Position numbers and translations under genes: made by a program. 64,000 nucleotides of DNA, taken from NCBI GenBank assembly GCA_030673895.1, contig JAUTCR010000005.1, positions 1 to 64,000 on the forward strand, written 5' to 3'. Positions 8,612-17,836 of this stretch are shown piece after piece (the stretch's first letter is position 1; every line of letters starts with the position of its first letter). Below the pieces are notes generated by a model, which was not told the DNA's origin, made no database searches, and saw only the letters and a program-made list of their open reading frames with translations. This DNA comes from Verrucomicrobiota bacterium JB023 (GTDB lineage: Bacteria > Verrucomicrobiota > Verrucomicrobiia > Verrucomicrobiales > Akkermansiaceae).

Positions 8612-9873
8612 TCGAGCTGACAAATTTGTGAGATTCTGCTGTGGCTGTGTGCTTCCTGCCTTTTCAGGGTTTCGAAAGCAGCCTCACAGTCAGCAGCTCG
8701 TAGACCGGGGTTTTGCAAATATGAGATTATTTGCTCTGCCATGGTTTCATCATACGATGCCGCCTTGTAAGGAAAGCCATCGAGACTTGAGAGACCAGAG
8801 AAGGCAGCAGTAGTGCCAACTACCGGTATCCCGTGAAAAACTGCCTCGATTGTTTTCAACTTAAGTCCGGTGCCCCCCGGCATTGGATTGACCGAAACGC
8901 CGACTTTTTGATAGAACTGAACGACCTGATCAACAAAACCTATCACCCGTAATCCGGGGAATTCGTCGTCACTGAAGGTCTTACTTGCCCCACCGGCGAG
9001 AACAAATATTGCATTGGGAAGTTTTTCTCGAACAAGTGGCCAGACTTGGTCAAAAAACAGCCTGAGGCCACGGAGATTTGTAGGATCCGCCGCGCCCAAG
9101 TAGCCTACAGCACACGGTTGGGCGTCGCTTTCGTTTACGAAATTTTTTTCAGCTTCAAGAATATCGGCTAAGACGACTTTGGTCGTATCATCACGTCCGA
9201 GTAGCTCCTCCATCCATTGACATTCCTCTTCCTGAATCGCGAGAACATAATCAGCCCGTCGGAGAGCTCTTCGTTCTTGTTGTCTCGTCAAGCTGATCCA
9301 TCGGAAGTCCGGGACAGTTTCCCTCATCCGACGGTTCCTGCCCGTATAAATATCATGAGTGTCGATGACCGTGACCGCCTTGGTTTGCAGGTTCTTCAAG
9401 AACGACGAGCAGATGGCCATCTCAACGAAGATTAGGTCCGGATTGATCTCTTCAATCTCTTTTTGAATCGACCGTTGCAAGGTAGCAGGCATCTCAAAAT
9501 CCAAGAACCGCCAGTCTGTCAAAAACTCGGGGACCGGCAACTTGAACCTTAGAACCCTCGCTTTCAATCGCTCCCAAAGGCAAGGAACCAGTCCAATCTG
9601 ATGAACGTGTTCTCCGCCTGGACACCAGTCGACCTCGAAACTACGATAGCGGCCATCGAAAAGTCTCGCCATCTCCTCTTCGTCGATAGCCAAGTTTTGG
9701 AGTGAGGGAATCCTAAGAAAGAGAAACCAGATTTCAAATCCTTGGTGTTCGAGGACTTTTGCAATCTGCTTTACCCGCAGAGCGTTACCCGATCGGCAAG
9801 GGGCTACCGCTATCGGAGAGACCAAAGCCACGCGCTTTCTTTCCATTGTATCGGAAGGTGAGGAAATTGTCAT
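8602..9873 (-). CDS. Glycosyltransferase, GT4-like
   Basis: 423 residues. Its C-terminal half has the pattern CAVGYLGAADPTNLRGLRLF, then FVLAGGASKTF, then GGTGLKLKTIEAVFHGIPVV near residue 343. This is the 'G-KLK-EA-G-PVV' donor site found in GT4/GT1-like transferases of sugar-PEP-CTERM and capsule clusters. The N-terminus (KRVALVSPIAVAPCRSGNAL) is the acceptor domain. ATG at 9873 used; a second ATG nine codons in also fits. It lies 76 bases after a GT2 gene. Likely a cytoplasmic, membrane-associated sugar transferase. Confidence 0.85.
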   Translation of the reverse strand: MTISSPSDTMERKRVALVSPIAVAPCRSGNALRVKQIAKVLEHQGFEIWFLFLRIPSLQNLAIDEEEMARLFDGRYRSFEVDWCPGGEHVHQIGLVPCLWERLKARVLRFKLPVPEFLTDWRFLDFEMPATLQRSIQKEIEEINPDLIFVEMAICSSFLKNLQTKAVTVIDTHDIYTGRNRRMRETVPDFRWISLTRQQERRALRRADYVLAIQEEECQWMEELLGRDDTTKVVLADILEAEKNFVNESDAQPCAVGYLGAADPTNLRGLRLFFDQVWPLVREKLPNAIFVLAGGASKTFSDDEFPGLRVIGFVDQVVQFYQKVGVSVNPMPGGTGLKLKTIEAVFHGIPVVGTTAAFSGLSSLDGFPYKAASYDETMAEQIISYLQNPGLRAADCEAAFETLKRQEAHSHSRISQICQLECT

Positions 9874-9949
9874 TGGTATGAGCGCGAGCCTCTAAGCTGC
9901 CTTTTGTTCTCCCTCGCCATCCGGTCAACCGACAATCGCGAGGTAGGGT

Positions 9950-10909
9950 TCAATATTCGAGATACGCTTCTGAGAGCATTTCATCGAAATTGCTTTCTGG
10001 ATCCGGACATTGCCCAAGGACTCTTCGAAGCTTGGCAAGGTTACTCGCAATCGGTCCGGCTCCGTTCTTCCCGAGAATCGCTGATTCCATCTCCCACTTC
10101 TTCTGCGAATCCGCGATGAGCGCCTTGCCGAGTTCATAGTGCTCCTGACTCAGGTCGGGACGGCAAAGCTCAAGAGTCTCTGTGGACATCCGCAGATGCT
10201 TCTTCCTCAATTCCGGGTCCCATAAATCGAAATTGGTGAGCTGCGTTCCGTGGATTCGCCAAGTTGCGGTCGCGTCTTCCACATACACCACATCATGCGT
10301 CAGGCCGACACGGGCATCCCAAGCGTAGTCGCCGATGGCGCCGTACTCCTCAGGAAACCAAAACTCCTTCTCGAAATAGATTTCGCGCACCGCAAGCACT
10401 TGCGTCAGCGAGGTCCAGACGGTGGACAGTGCTGAATTGAAGTGAAGCAAGCCTGCCAGTGGCTTTTTCAGCACGGTGGGTCTTTCCTTTTCAAAGAGTC
10501 GATTGAGAAGGCAACCCTGCCAGCCGGGAAGGATCTCCTTTTCCTCTTCGTCCACAAATTGCAGATTGCTGAAAAGAAAGGGAGCCCCAGTCTCTTCATG
10601 ACGGCGAACCATCTTTTCTAGAAAGTCATGGTCCATGGTATCGTCAGAGGTCGCGATATAGATGAGTTCTCCCTTTGCTTCCCTCACTCCGCTATTGAAG
10701 GCATTCAGGGAGCCTTTCGGCTCACATCTGAAGAGCCGGTAACGCGAGTCCCCGGCCGCAACTTCCTCCATTTTCTCCCAAGTTCCATCTTTTGAAAAAC
10801 TATCGACGACGACGACCTCGTAGTCCGTGTAGGTTTGCTTGAAAATTGATTCCAGACGGGGAGTCAGAAACTCCATTGAATTATAAGTGGGAAGTATTAT
10901 TGATATCAT
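9950..10909 (-). CDS. Glycosyltransferase family 2
   Basis: 319 residues, GT-A fold: MISIILPTYNSMEFLTPRLE at the start, the first aspartate in YEVVVVDSFSKDGTWEKM, and the DXD-like TSDDTMDHDFLEKM near residue 90. The architecture is that of WcaA-type inverting transferases. A C-terminal helical part of about 100 residues has no recognised motif. ATG at 10909. It lies between two GT4 genes in the same direction with 60-76-base gaps. Probably adds a sugar to the repeat unit. Confidence 0.9.
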   Translation of the reverse strand: MISIILPTYNSMEFLTPRLESIFKQTYTDYEVVVVDSFSKDGTWEKMEEVAAGDSRYRLFRCEPKGSLNAFNSGVREAKGELIYIATSDDTMDHDFLEKMVRRHEETGAPFLFSNLQFVDEEEKEILPGWQGCLLNRLFEKERPTVLKKPLAGLLHFNSALSTVWTSLTQVLAVREIYFEKEFWFPEEYGAIGDYAWDARVGLTHDVVYVEDATATWRIHGTQLTNFDLWDPELRKKHLRMSTETLELCRPDLSQEHYELGKALIADSQKKWEMESAILGKNGAGPIASNLAKLRRVLGQCPDPESNFDEMLSEAYLEY

Positions 10910-10969
10910 GAAACTAGATTAGATAATTGCCCGGCCTCGATTTGCAGGGATGAAATGATCAAAGGAGTC

Positions 10970-12217
10970 TCAATTGGGGAATTCGCTTTTGAAAACTTGG
11001 AGATACCCCGAAGACAGCACCTCTTCGGAATATTCTGATAAGGCGACTTTCCGGCAATTTTCACTGAGGCGTCCCAACTCACCCGGATCCTTGATTGCGG
11101 TCAGGAGCATTTCCATGAGTGCTCCGCTTTCCGGCATTCCGGCCAACCAACCGGTCTCCCCCGGCCTCACCATGTCAGAGAGTCCTCCGATGTCGAAAGC
11201 GGCGACAGGAGTTCCGCAAGCAAACGATTCGAGAACGACATTAGGCAAGTTATCGACAGGCGCCGGATGAACCAGGAGATCGGCAGCACTGTAGGCTAGT
11301 GCCTTCGTCACATCATCGTGGAGGTAACCGAGGGAAATCGTTTCGACGCGCGGGTTGGAGACCTCTGGAGAAGCCCCTCCGAGAAAGACCACCACAATTT
11401 TTTGAGCCTTCCAACGCTCCAAGCATTCGCCCAGCGTCAATCCCCCTTTCCGCCGTTCCGAAAAGTTGGCTGCTGACGAGAGAAAAACGGGGCGGCCATC
11501 ATCGGGAATCCTCAGCGCTTGGCGAGCGATTGAGGGGACGGTGGGGCGGAAGCAATCGGTATCGAGCCCATTGGCAACAACCTCGACCTGCTGGCTTTTC
11601 CATAGCCCGAGCTCGGCTTCCCTAGCCAGCCAACGGGAAGGGCAAATTGCCGTGAGTCGGCGTTTTGATTCGAAGAACTGCCTTCGAAGTTCGATTGCTG
11701 GAGCAATCAGCGGCGGAGCAAGCGAGGGATACTCCTGAGAGGTCGGACAAGTCGAATCGCAGGAAGTATCGATAAATTTTCGGCAGTTGAAAGAATAGGC
11801 ACATCTTCCGGTGAAGCTCCACATATCATGGAGGGTCCAAAAAACCGGAATTTCCAGGGGAAGCACTTGCAGAAGGTTCAGGGCCAGATTGCTGGCATGC
11901 AAATTGTGCAAATTGATCCCATCGGGCTTCTCCCTTTCAACCAACTTCCTGACCTGTTTACTGAGGTCCTTTCGATTGACCCAGAGGGCTGGGCCAACAC
12001 CGAGGAATCTCTCCGAAACCTTTGATAGATCCCGCGCCGCCCCGCCAAAGAGGGAGAGAGGGCGGTAGTTCTCATGCTTGATAGAAGGTGCCGGCGAGGG
12101 CTCAAGGGAGGCATGCACAATCCCAACTCCCTGCTTGAGCAACGCCCGAATCAACCGGTGACAGGCCACATTGGCCCCGCCGGGATGATGGTTATCAGTT
12201 ATGATCGCGATTTTCAT
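10970..12217 (-). CDS. Glycosyltransferase family 4 (WcaC-like, with Cys-rich segment)
   Basis: About 415 residues from the ATG at 12217 (MKIAIITDNHHPGGANVACH); an upstream TTG is less likely. Near residues 133-155 the protein has HDMWSFTGRCAYSFNC followed by a short Cys-rich stretch and CPTSQ, a signature of WcaC-type GT4 enzymes of colanic-acid-like clusters. The EX7E region is VHPAPVDNLPNVVLESFACG near residue 340. The four closely spaced cysteines suggest a structural metal site, which is inference. Role: cytoplasmic sugar transfer to the lipid-linked intermediate. Confidence 0.9.
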   Translation of the reverse strand: MKIAIITDNHHPGGANVACHRLIRALLKQGVGIVHASLEPSPAPSIKHENYRPLSLFGGAARDLSKVSERFLGVGPALWVNRKDLSKQVRKLVEREKPDGINLHNLHASNLALNLLQVLPLEIPVFWTLHDMWSFTGRCAYSFNCRKFIDTSCDSTCPTSQEYPSLAPPLIAPAIELRRQFFESKRRLTAICPSRWLAREAELGLWKSQQVEVVANGLDTDCFRPTVPSIARQALRIPDDGRPVFLSSAANFSERRKGGLTLGECLERWKAQKIVVVFLGGASPEVSNPRVETISLGYLHDDVTKALAYSAADLLVHPAPVDNLPNVVLESFACGTPVAAFDIGGLSDMVRPGETGWLAGMPESGALMEMLLTAIKDPGELGRLSENCRKVALSEYSEEVLSSGYLQVFKSEFPN

Positions 12218-12285
12218 CAAGGGCTCAGCCAGACAGTGTCCCAAGGGGAATTGTGGTTACGTGAGTCCCCTCTCCTGGGAAATTC

Positions 12286-13251
12286 TCAGATGATTTTGGC
12301 AATTTTTCCGGTGAGCCGTCGGGGAGGAATCTTTCTAAGTCGTTCTTTCGCCTTCTCCCTAACTTGATCGAGCCGGACCCCGGCCTTTTTCATCCTTTGG
12401 TCCGAGCGGGGAATCGCGAATTTCACGTCCGCCAGCTCGTCATCGGCCTGGTAATTGCGGCGGACCGAGGGGGGATGCTTGAGGGGGAACTCAGCGGGCA
12501 CGAGTGCGCGGTTCCCCTCATCATTCACATCCACCATCGTATGGGTGGCCCGCTCATCGAACCCGATATTCGTCACCAAATTTCGGGAAGAAACGGCACA
12601 GAGCCCCCCGTTCTTGAGCTGGGTCAGCAGCCAACGGAAGCCCCAGGAATCGACTTTTCCAGAGATTGACCAATCAAAAAGCATCTCCCAATAGGAGGCA
12701 ATTTCTTCCGAGCCGAAATGAGCGGACAACCATTGATGGTCCAACTCGATCTCAATTTCGTCACGAGAGTCATAGTAGGTCCAAGCTCTCTTCCAGGTTG
12801 CCCATCCCCAGATGAAAGGATAGGTGCTGAAGTAGTAGGATTCATCCTCGGGTCGCTCGATGGGATTATTCCCGCCAACACAGAAAACGCGGTCGTCATC
12901 CCGGTAGTGGGCAAGCATCTCTTGGCAAAATGGAAAGAAGGTCTTATCAGGCTCACAATCATCCTCCAGGATGATTCCCTCCTCGACGTGCTCGAAGAAC
13001 CACGTGATAGCCCCACTGACCGCCCTCCGGCAGCCCAAATTCTCTTCCCGGAAGAGCTTGTGAACCTCGCAGTCCCAGTCAACGCCATCGATGATAGCTC
13101 GCGTCTGAGCGCACAATTCCGCCTCACCCTCCTTGCTAGCCCTCGGGCCGTCGGCGGCCACGAACAGCCGCTGGGGCCGCGCCTTCCGAATGCGCTCGAA
13201 CACCTTGGCTGCGGTATCGGGACGATTAAAAACGAGAAAAAGAATATTCAT
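12286..13251 (-). CDS. GT-A family nucleotide-diphospho-sugar transferase (HlpA-like)
   Basis: About 321 residues. The ATG at 13251 (MNILFLVFNRPDTAAKVFER) is preceded by GGAAG and is preferred over an in-frame start 22 codons earlier. The sequence holds the GT2-like 'FNRP' N-terminus, an acidic EEGIILEDDCEPDKTFF motif (DDC in place of DXD) near residue 92, and YPFIWGWATWKRAW near residue 140. The last is a conserved block of a family often labelled hemolytic protein HlpA-like but predicted to be a sugar transferase. It lies inside the glycosyltransferase operon, which supports the transferase reading. Confidence 0.75.
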   Translation of the reverse strand: MNILFLVFNRPDTAAKVFERIRKARPQRLFVAADGPRASKEGEAELCAQTRAIIDGVDWDCEVHKLFREENLGCRRAVSGAITWFFEHVEEGIILEDDCEPDKTFFPFCQEMLAHYRDDDRVFCVGGNNPIERPEDESYYFSTYPFIWGWATWKRAWTYYDSRDEIEIELDHQWLSAHFGSEEIASYWEMLFDWSISGKVDSWGFRWLLTQLKNGGLCAVSSRNLVTNIGFDERATHTMVDVNDEGNRALVPAEFPLKHPPSVRRNYQADDELADVKFAIPRSDQRMKKAGVRLDQVREKAKERLRKIPPRRLTGKIAKII

Positions 13252-13271
13252 GAACTTCCGGAGAAGAAAAA

Positions 13272-14588
13272 TCAGCCCTGCTTGCGAACGAGGCTCTTGC
13301 AGTAATTGATGGCCCATCGCTTGGGCGAATCAAACATCACAGCAGGGGCATCCTTTTTAATCAGACCGTATTGCTTGCCCACGCGGATCATCTCCCGCAT
13401 CCACTTGCCACGATAGCGCCAGTTTCCTTTGACCGGAACTGGCGACAGCTTGCGATTCCCAGCCATGGCTTCAAAAAGTTGCGCCCACTCGCGGCAGACT
13501 TTCTCGAAATTGAAGGCTTGTCGGACGTAGCTGCGGCAATTGCGGCTCAGCTCCAATCTCTTCGCCTCGTCATTCAGCAAGAGCGCGATTCCTTGCGCCA
13601 TCTCCTCGTCAGTCTCGCAAAGAAGTCCGGAAACTTTGTTTTTGACCGTGTCCAGCAGTCCCCACTCTTTCGCCGATACCACCGGGACTCCCACGGCCTG
13701 GAACTCGATGGCCGATCCGGGACAAACCTCGGTTTCGCCCGTCGGATTGACCACCCCGACCTTGGCCGCGCTCATCAAGTCGAAGCGCTCGCTTCCCATC
13801 TTGCCATGAAACGTTACCGACGAACGAATCTCTCCATTCGGGAGGGTGAGCGGTCTCATGAATTCCTCCTCGTAATCGGGCATGGAGAGCCCGAAACGTC
13901 CCATCTTCTCGCCTGAGTTGTAGAGTTGACCGGAGCCAATGACATCCAGGTGGGCATCGGGAACCAGCTCTTCCACCCTCGGCCAGATTCTAGCCAGACG
14001 GTGAAACCCTTTCGCAGGAACCAGACTCCCCACATAGACCACCCGGTTGACATCATTCTTCTCCTCGGCCTGCTCATCCTTGTTCCAAGCGGAAACACTC
14101 TCATGAGGGAAGCCATTATGGATGACGCTCAGCTTCTCGGAAATGCGGTGATCGCGGATGAAATCGGCCGCTTCCTGCCCCACCATGACCACTCGCGCCA
14201 CCTCCCCGTTGTCCGCGATGGCGTCCAGCTCCGGACGGTCCAGGATGAGATTGTGGGACCAGAGAATCCCCTTGGTCCCGCTGTCCTTGAGGGCGTCGGA
14301 GACAATCGAGATATCATCACGGAAGACAAAAAAATCCGCTCCCCAATCCACTGCCGCCGCCGCCGCGCTTGCCAGATCCCCTGCCTGCCGGGTCTCCAGC
14401 GAAGGAGGCAAACGATCAACCGAGGACGCAATCAACAGCGGCTCGATAGAGGGCTCGTTGAGCTTGAGGAAATAAGGTAAGGCCGCGAAGAGATACTGCG
14501 TCCCGCCACAACCGGGATTCCCCGCCGCAGGCTCACTCAAATCGACTCCCGCAATCTTGGAGTTATTGAGATAGAAGGCAACTTTCAT
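13272..14588 (-). CDS. Glycosyltransferase family 4
   Basis: About 438 residues from the ATG at 14588 (MKVAFYLNNSKIAGVDLSEP). This ATG overlaps the TGA of the sulfotransferase gene (ATGA, 14585-14588), so the start is well supported over an upstream alternative. Donor half begins NRVVYVGSLVPAKGFHRLAR near residue 195; the EX7E-equivalent is VGVVNPTGETEVCPGSAIEF near residue 315, somewhat divergent from the standard motif. 'GNPGCGGTQYLF' near the N-terminus is the usual glycine-rich acceptor loop. Translationally coupled to the sulfotransferase, which suggests that the two modify the same part of the glycan. Confidence 0.85.
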   Translation of the reverse strand: MKVAFYLNNSKIAGVDLSEPAAGNPGCGGTQYLFAALPYFLKLNEPSIEPLLIASSVDRLPPSLETRQAGDLASAAAAAVDWGADFFVFRDDISIVSDALKDSGTKGILWSHNLILDRPELDAIADNGEVARVVMVGQEAADFIRDHRISEKLSVIHNGFPHESVSAWNKDEQAEEKNDVNRVVYVGSLVPAKGFHRLARIWPRVEELVPDAHLDVIGSGQLYNSGEKMGRFGLSMPDYEEEFMRPLTLPNGEIRSSVTFHGKMGSERFDLMSAAKVGVVNPTGETEVCPGSAIEFQAVGVPVVSAKEWGLLDTVKNKVSGLLCETDEEMAQGIALLLNDEAKRLELSRNCRSYVRQAFNFEKVCREWAQLFEAMAGNRKLSPVPVKGNWRYRGKWMREMIRVGKQYGLIKKDAPAVMFDSPKRWAINYCKSLVRKQG

Positions 14589-15526
14589 AGGTAGCCCATC
14601 CCCGCAAGGTCCCATCCTATGATTTCGCTCAGGCGCCGATTGCTCTCTCCAAAGCGATCCTTCAGGCGCTCCATTCCAGACGAGGGAAAATCATAATTGG
14701 CTGTTTGCCCCTGGTCCAAAAAGCGGTTGTAGCTCTTGGCCAATGGCGAGCGATTGAGAACATTATTGACCCGGGAGGCCATGCGATGGTTCCGCGTCAA
14801 TTTGCGCACGTAATTGCGCTTCGCGGTGACTCCGAGGTTTTGCGACGGCTTGTCGAGAAGCCGCTCAATGGTCTCACTGTCCTGACCAAGACATTGTCCT
14901 AATTCGCGGGAAAACTTCTGCTTATCCTTCCGAATTCCTTCCAGCGGCAACATGGTGACCCTGCCCTTGAACGTCGTCTCAAGAAACTCCCAGAGATGAT
15001 GGAAATCGAGAGATTCCAGGTAACCGATTTCACCGTCTTTCGCAAAAAGCTGATCCAGCCAGGTGGCAGGATTCACCGCCTTGCCACTCAAACCCACACT
15101 CGGCTCGAAAGGCTGGTCCCGGTATTGCGAAATCAACTGCCGATGCTGAGCCCGAATGACGACCAGAATAGCACACTCATCGACGACTCTCTGCAGACGC
15201 AGGATTTTCTCCTGAACCGTCAGAGGACTGAAGAAAGTGGAAGTGGCTCTCTCGTTGCTCCAAATGCAGGTCTCCGCTGGAAGGTTTGAGAAGAAAGAAC
15301 GGACCTCGCTGGCCTCGGCTTCCCCGAAGGACTCACCAAGAAGCATTTCGTGCACAGCACGGAGTTCTTCGGTGAACTCGAAATCTGTCGGATCCGTGAA
15401 GTCCCGGCCCACGTTTCCACTCGGGTAAGTTCCCAGATAAGTCACCCCTTCGAGGAAGGTAAACACGCCCTTTTGAAGAGTCGTGCTCCCCGACTTGGGG
15501 TATCCGATATGGAAGATCGTCTTCAA
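14585..15526 (-). CDS. Sulfotransferase family protein (PAPS-dependent)
   Basis: 313 residues. The N-terminus FHIGYPKSGSTTLQ matches the 5'-phosphosulfate loop of PAPS sulfotransferases (PKSGST, residues 10-15). VVIRAQHRQLISQYRD near residue 130 matches the 3'-phosphate site (Arg ... Ser ... Tyr). Expected reaction: transfer of sulfate from PAPS to a hydroxyl of the polysaccharide or its precursor in the cytoplasm. The start codon is TTG at 15526 with GAG about 8 bases upstream. Its end overlaps the following GT4 gene by four bases, tying it to glycan assembly. No PAPS-synthesis genes are in the window. Substrate is inferred only from context. Confidence 0.8.
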   Translation of the reverse strand: MKTIFHIGYPKSGSTTLQKGVFTFLEGVTYLGTYPSGNVGRDFTDPTDFEFTEELRAVHEMLLGESFGEAEASEVRSFFSNLPAETCIWSNERATSTFFSPLTVQEKILRLQRVVDECAILVVIRAQHRQLISQYRDQPFEPSVGLSGKAVNPATWLDQLFAKDGEIGYLESLDFHHLWEFLETTFKGRVTMLPLEGIRKDKQKFSRELGQCLGQDSETIERLLDKPSQNLGVTAKRNYVRKLTRNHRMASRVNNVLNRSPLAKSYNRFLDQGQTANYDFPSSGMERLKDRFGESNRRLSEIIGWDLAGMGYL

Positions 15527-15577
15527 AACTTATCTCAGCAATTTCCAGCCTTTAGAACGGCTTAACCAAATAACCAA

Positions 15578-16801
15578 TTAGGAGGCAGACTTTTCGAAAT
15601 CCACCTCATACTTCACGTCGAGAACGGTGTCGTCAGAAAGGCTTCTCCGACCGGTCCCATGAAGATCATCCTCTTCAATCCTGAAATACGAACAGGATTC
15701 GATAAGGTCATAAATCTCACCCGAATCTTGCAGACAGACCTTTAAAGAGTATTCCCCCGAACGCAGAGGAAGCCCAGGTATCTTGAACTTAAATCGCTTC
15801 TCGGCTCCTCCAGCCACCTGGCTTTGCTCTCCTTTGTTTTGGGTATTCACTTGAACCAAACGCACTCCGTTTTTGTCCAAGATTGAGACACCAACATCCA
15901 GTTTGAGAGGATCACCTGTTTCATTTTTAGTCACCATGTCGATGTGCAGATCCGAATAGGGCTCAACCTTCTCGCCACCCTCTCCTGAAACCGAGATATC
16001 CAAAAGCTTGATCTTGCCATTACCACGGCGGTCCCAAACCAAAGCCTTTCGGTTGGCCTGATTATAGAGCTTAATGATCTCGGGGCTATCGTCATAGGCT
16101 TTCACTTGGCCTTTCTCCAAGAGAAGCGACTTAGGGCAGAGGTTCTGCACCGCCGCCATGTTATGGCTCACAAAGAGAACAGTCCGACCCAGGCCGGCGA
16201 CGTCCTGCATCTTCCCGATACACTTCTTCTGGAATTCGGCGTCACCTACTGCCAGGACTTCATCCACGATGAGAATCTCAGGCTCCAAGTGCGCTGCAAC
16301 GGCGAAACCGAGACGAACATTCATCCCCGATGAATAACGCTTCACCGGAGTATTGATATGCTTCGTGATTCCAGCAAACTCGATGATTTCGTCGAACTTG
16401 GAATCAATCTCCCTTTTCTTCATCCCGAGAATGGTCCCGTTCAGATAGATATTTTCCTTTCCCGTCAGTTCCGGGTGCATTCCGGTGCCGACCTCGAGAA
16501 GGGCAGCCACCCGGCCCCGCAGGCAAATTCGACCTTTGGTCGGCTCGGTAATGCGGCTGAGAATTTTCAACAGAGTGGATTTTCCGGCCCCGTTTTTTCC
16601 AATGATTCCAATCACCTCTCCTTGATTGACTGAGAAGGAAACGCCATTCAGCGCCCAAAATTCGCCTTGCTGCTGTTCCGGCTCCAGTCCGCGCAACTTG
16701 CGCCAAGTTCGATTCGCTTCTTCCCGGAGAGATGTGGCTCCGAACTGGCCCAATCGATAAACCTTGGAGATGTCCTCGACTTCGATGATTGGTTTATTCA
16801 C
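15578..16801 (-). CDS. wzt: ABC transporter ATP-binding protein with C-terminal sugar-binding domain (Wzt)
   Basis: 407 residues. Walker A GKNGAGKST at about 68-76, signature YSSGM at 156-160, Walker B with catalytic Glu EILIVDEVLAVGDAEFQKK at 175-190. The extra region from about 250 to 400 fits the Wzt C-terminal beta-sandwich that reads the modified end of an O-polysaccharide chain. It powers export of lipid-linked glycan across the inner membrane together with the permease encoded just upstream (16913-17779). Start codon is GTG at 16801. The two genes are separated by 111 bases without a recognised signal. Confidence 0.93.
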   Translation of the reverse strand: MNKPIIEVEDISKVYRLGQFGATSLREEANRTWRKLRGLEPEQQQGEFWALNGVSFSVNQGEVIGIIGKNGAGKSTLLKILSRITEPTKGRICLRGRVAALLEVGTGMHPELTGKENIYLNGTILGMKKREIDSKFDEIIEFAGITKHINTPVKRYSSGMNVRLGFAVAAHLEPEILIVDEVLAVGDAEFQKKCIGKMQDVAGLGRTVLFVSHNMAAVQNLCPKSLLLEKGQVKAYDDSPEIIKLYNQANRKALVWDRRGNGKIKLLDISVSGEGGEKVEPYSDLHIDMVTKNETGDPLKLDVGVSILDKNGVRLVQVNTQNKGEQSQVAGGAEKRFKFKIPGLPLRSGEYSLKVCLQDSGEIYDLIESCSYFRIEEDDLHGTGRRSLSDDTVLDVKYEVDFEKSAS

Positions 16802-16912
16802 GTGCGTTTTGATTCTATTGGTTGGAAATGGATGCGGCAGTCATTCTTCAGCGACTCATCAGCTAGCTGGGCAATCCCCTTGGGAAGCTCCCAGAATTTG
16901 CCGGAGAAGGAA

Positions 16913-17779
16913 TCAGGAGTAATCAACGAAGGTTCTCTGCACGCGGTTAAAGAGTGCCAGACCACTCAAGGCGACAACGATGGTAATCCCGACCGACATC
17001 CCGACGAGCCCCGAAGTGAGGGAGGATGTTCCCAGAAACATATGTCGGAAGGACTCAACTACCGAAGTCATGGGATTAAGGGAGACGACCCAGCGCCAAT
17101 TCTCGGGCACCTCGGAAAGCGGGTAAATGACCGGAGTGACATACATCCAGCCTTGGATGAGGAAACTCGCGGCATGGGTCAGATCGCGGTATTTCGCGGT
17201 GAGGGCCGACATCCAGAGACCGACGCCGAGTGCGATTCCTGCCACCTGCAGGATCAATAGAGGCAAAAGAACGATGGTCGCGCTCATCCCGAAGAGGTCC
17301 CCCTTGTCGGTGAAGAACTTGAAGTAGGTCCAGAAACAAAGGAACGTCACCAGCTGAATCGTAAACGCCAGCAAGTTGGAGACGACGACCGACAAAGGCA
17401 CGACCACCCTGGGAAAGTAGACCTTCCCGAAAAGATTCGCATTGGCGATGAAGGTCGTGCTGGTCGTGCTGAAGCACTGCGCGAAGTAGGTCCAGCCCAA
17501 CTGCCCGGAGAGATAGAAGAGCACTCCCGGCAAGCCATCCGTGGACAATCCCGCGACCTTACCGAAGATGACCGTGAAAATCAGGGTCATGAAGAGAGGC
17601 TGGATAATGAACCAAAGAGGGCCGAGAATCGTCTGCTTGTATTTCGCGACGAAATCCCGATAGACGAGGAAGAAGAGCATATCCCGGTATTGGACAATGC
17701 CCTGCCAATCGATGTCGAACCACGAAGGGTTGGATTCAATAATGACTTCGAAGTCTTCCTGAAGTTCTGTGTCTGGCAT
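16913..17779 (-). CDS. wzm: ABC-2 type polysaccharide export permease (Wzm)
   Basis: 288 residues with about six hydrophobic segments. Conserved features of the ABC-2 O-antigen/teichoic-acid permeases: YRDMLFFLVYRDFVAKYKQT at the N-terminus, the TILGPLWFIIQPLFMTLIFT stretch at about residues 50-70, and NPMTSVVESFRHMFLG near residue 235. It forms the membrane channel with the Wzt ATPase. ATG at 17779. The presence of an ABC exporter beside a Wzy-like polymerase and a Wza/Wzc pair is unusual and is discussed in the findings. Confidence 0.93.
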   Translation of the reverse strand: MPDTELQEDFEVIIESNPSWFDIDWQGIVQYRDMLFFLVYRDFVAKYKQTILGPLWFIIQPLFMTLIFTVIFGKVAGLSTDGLPGVLFYLSGQLGWTYFAQCFSTTSTTFIANANLFGKVYFPRVVVPLSVVVSNLLAFTIQLVTFLCFWTYFKFFTDKGDLFGMSATIVLLPLLILQVAGIALGVGLWMSALTAKYRDLTHAASFLIQGWMYVTPVIYPLSEVPENWRWVVSLNPMTSVVESFRHMFLGTSSLTSGLVGMSVGITIVVALSGLALFNRVQRTFVDYS

Positions 17780-17836
17780 GATCTTAAAGGGGTCTGGAAA
17801 AAGTGTCTCTCAGGCGTTCACCTGTCAGTGTGACGA

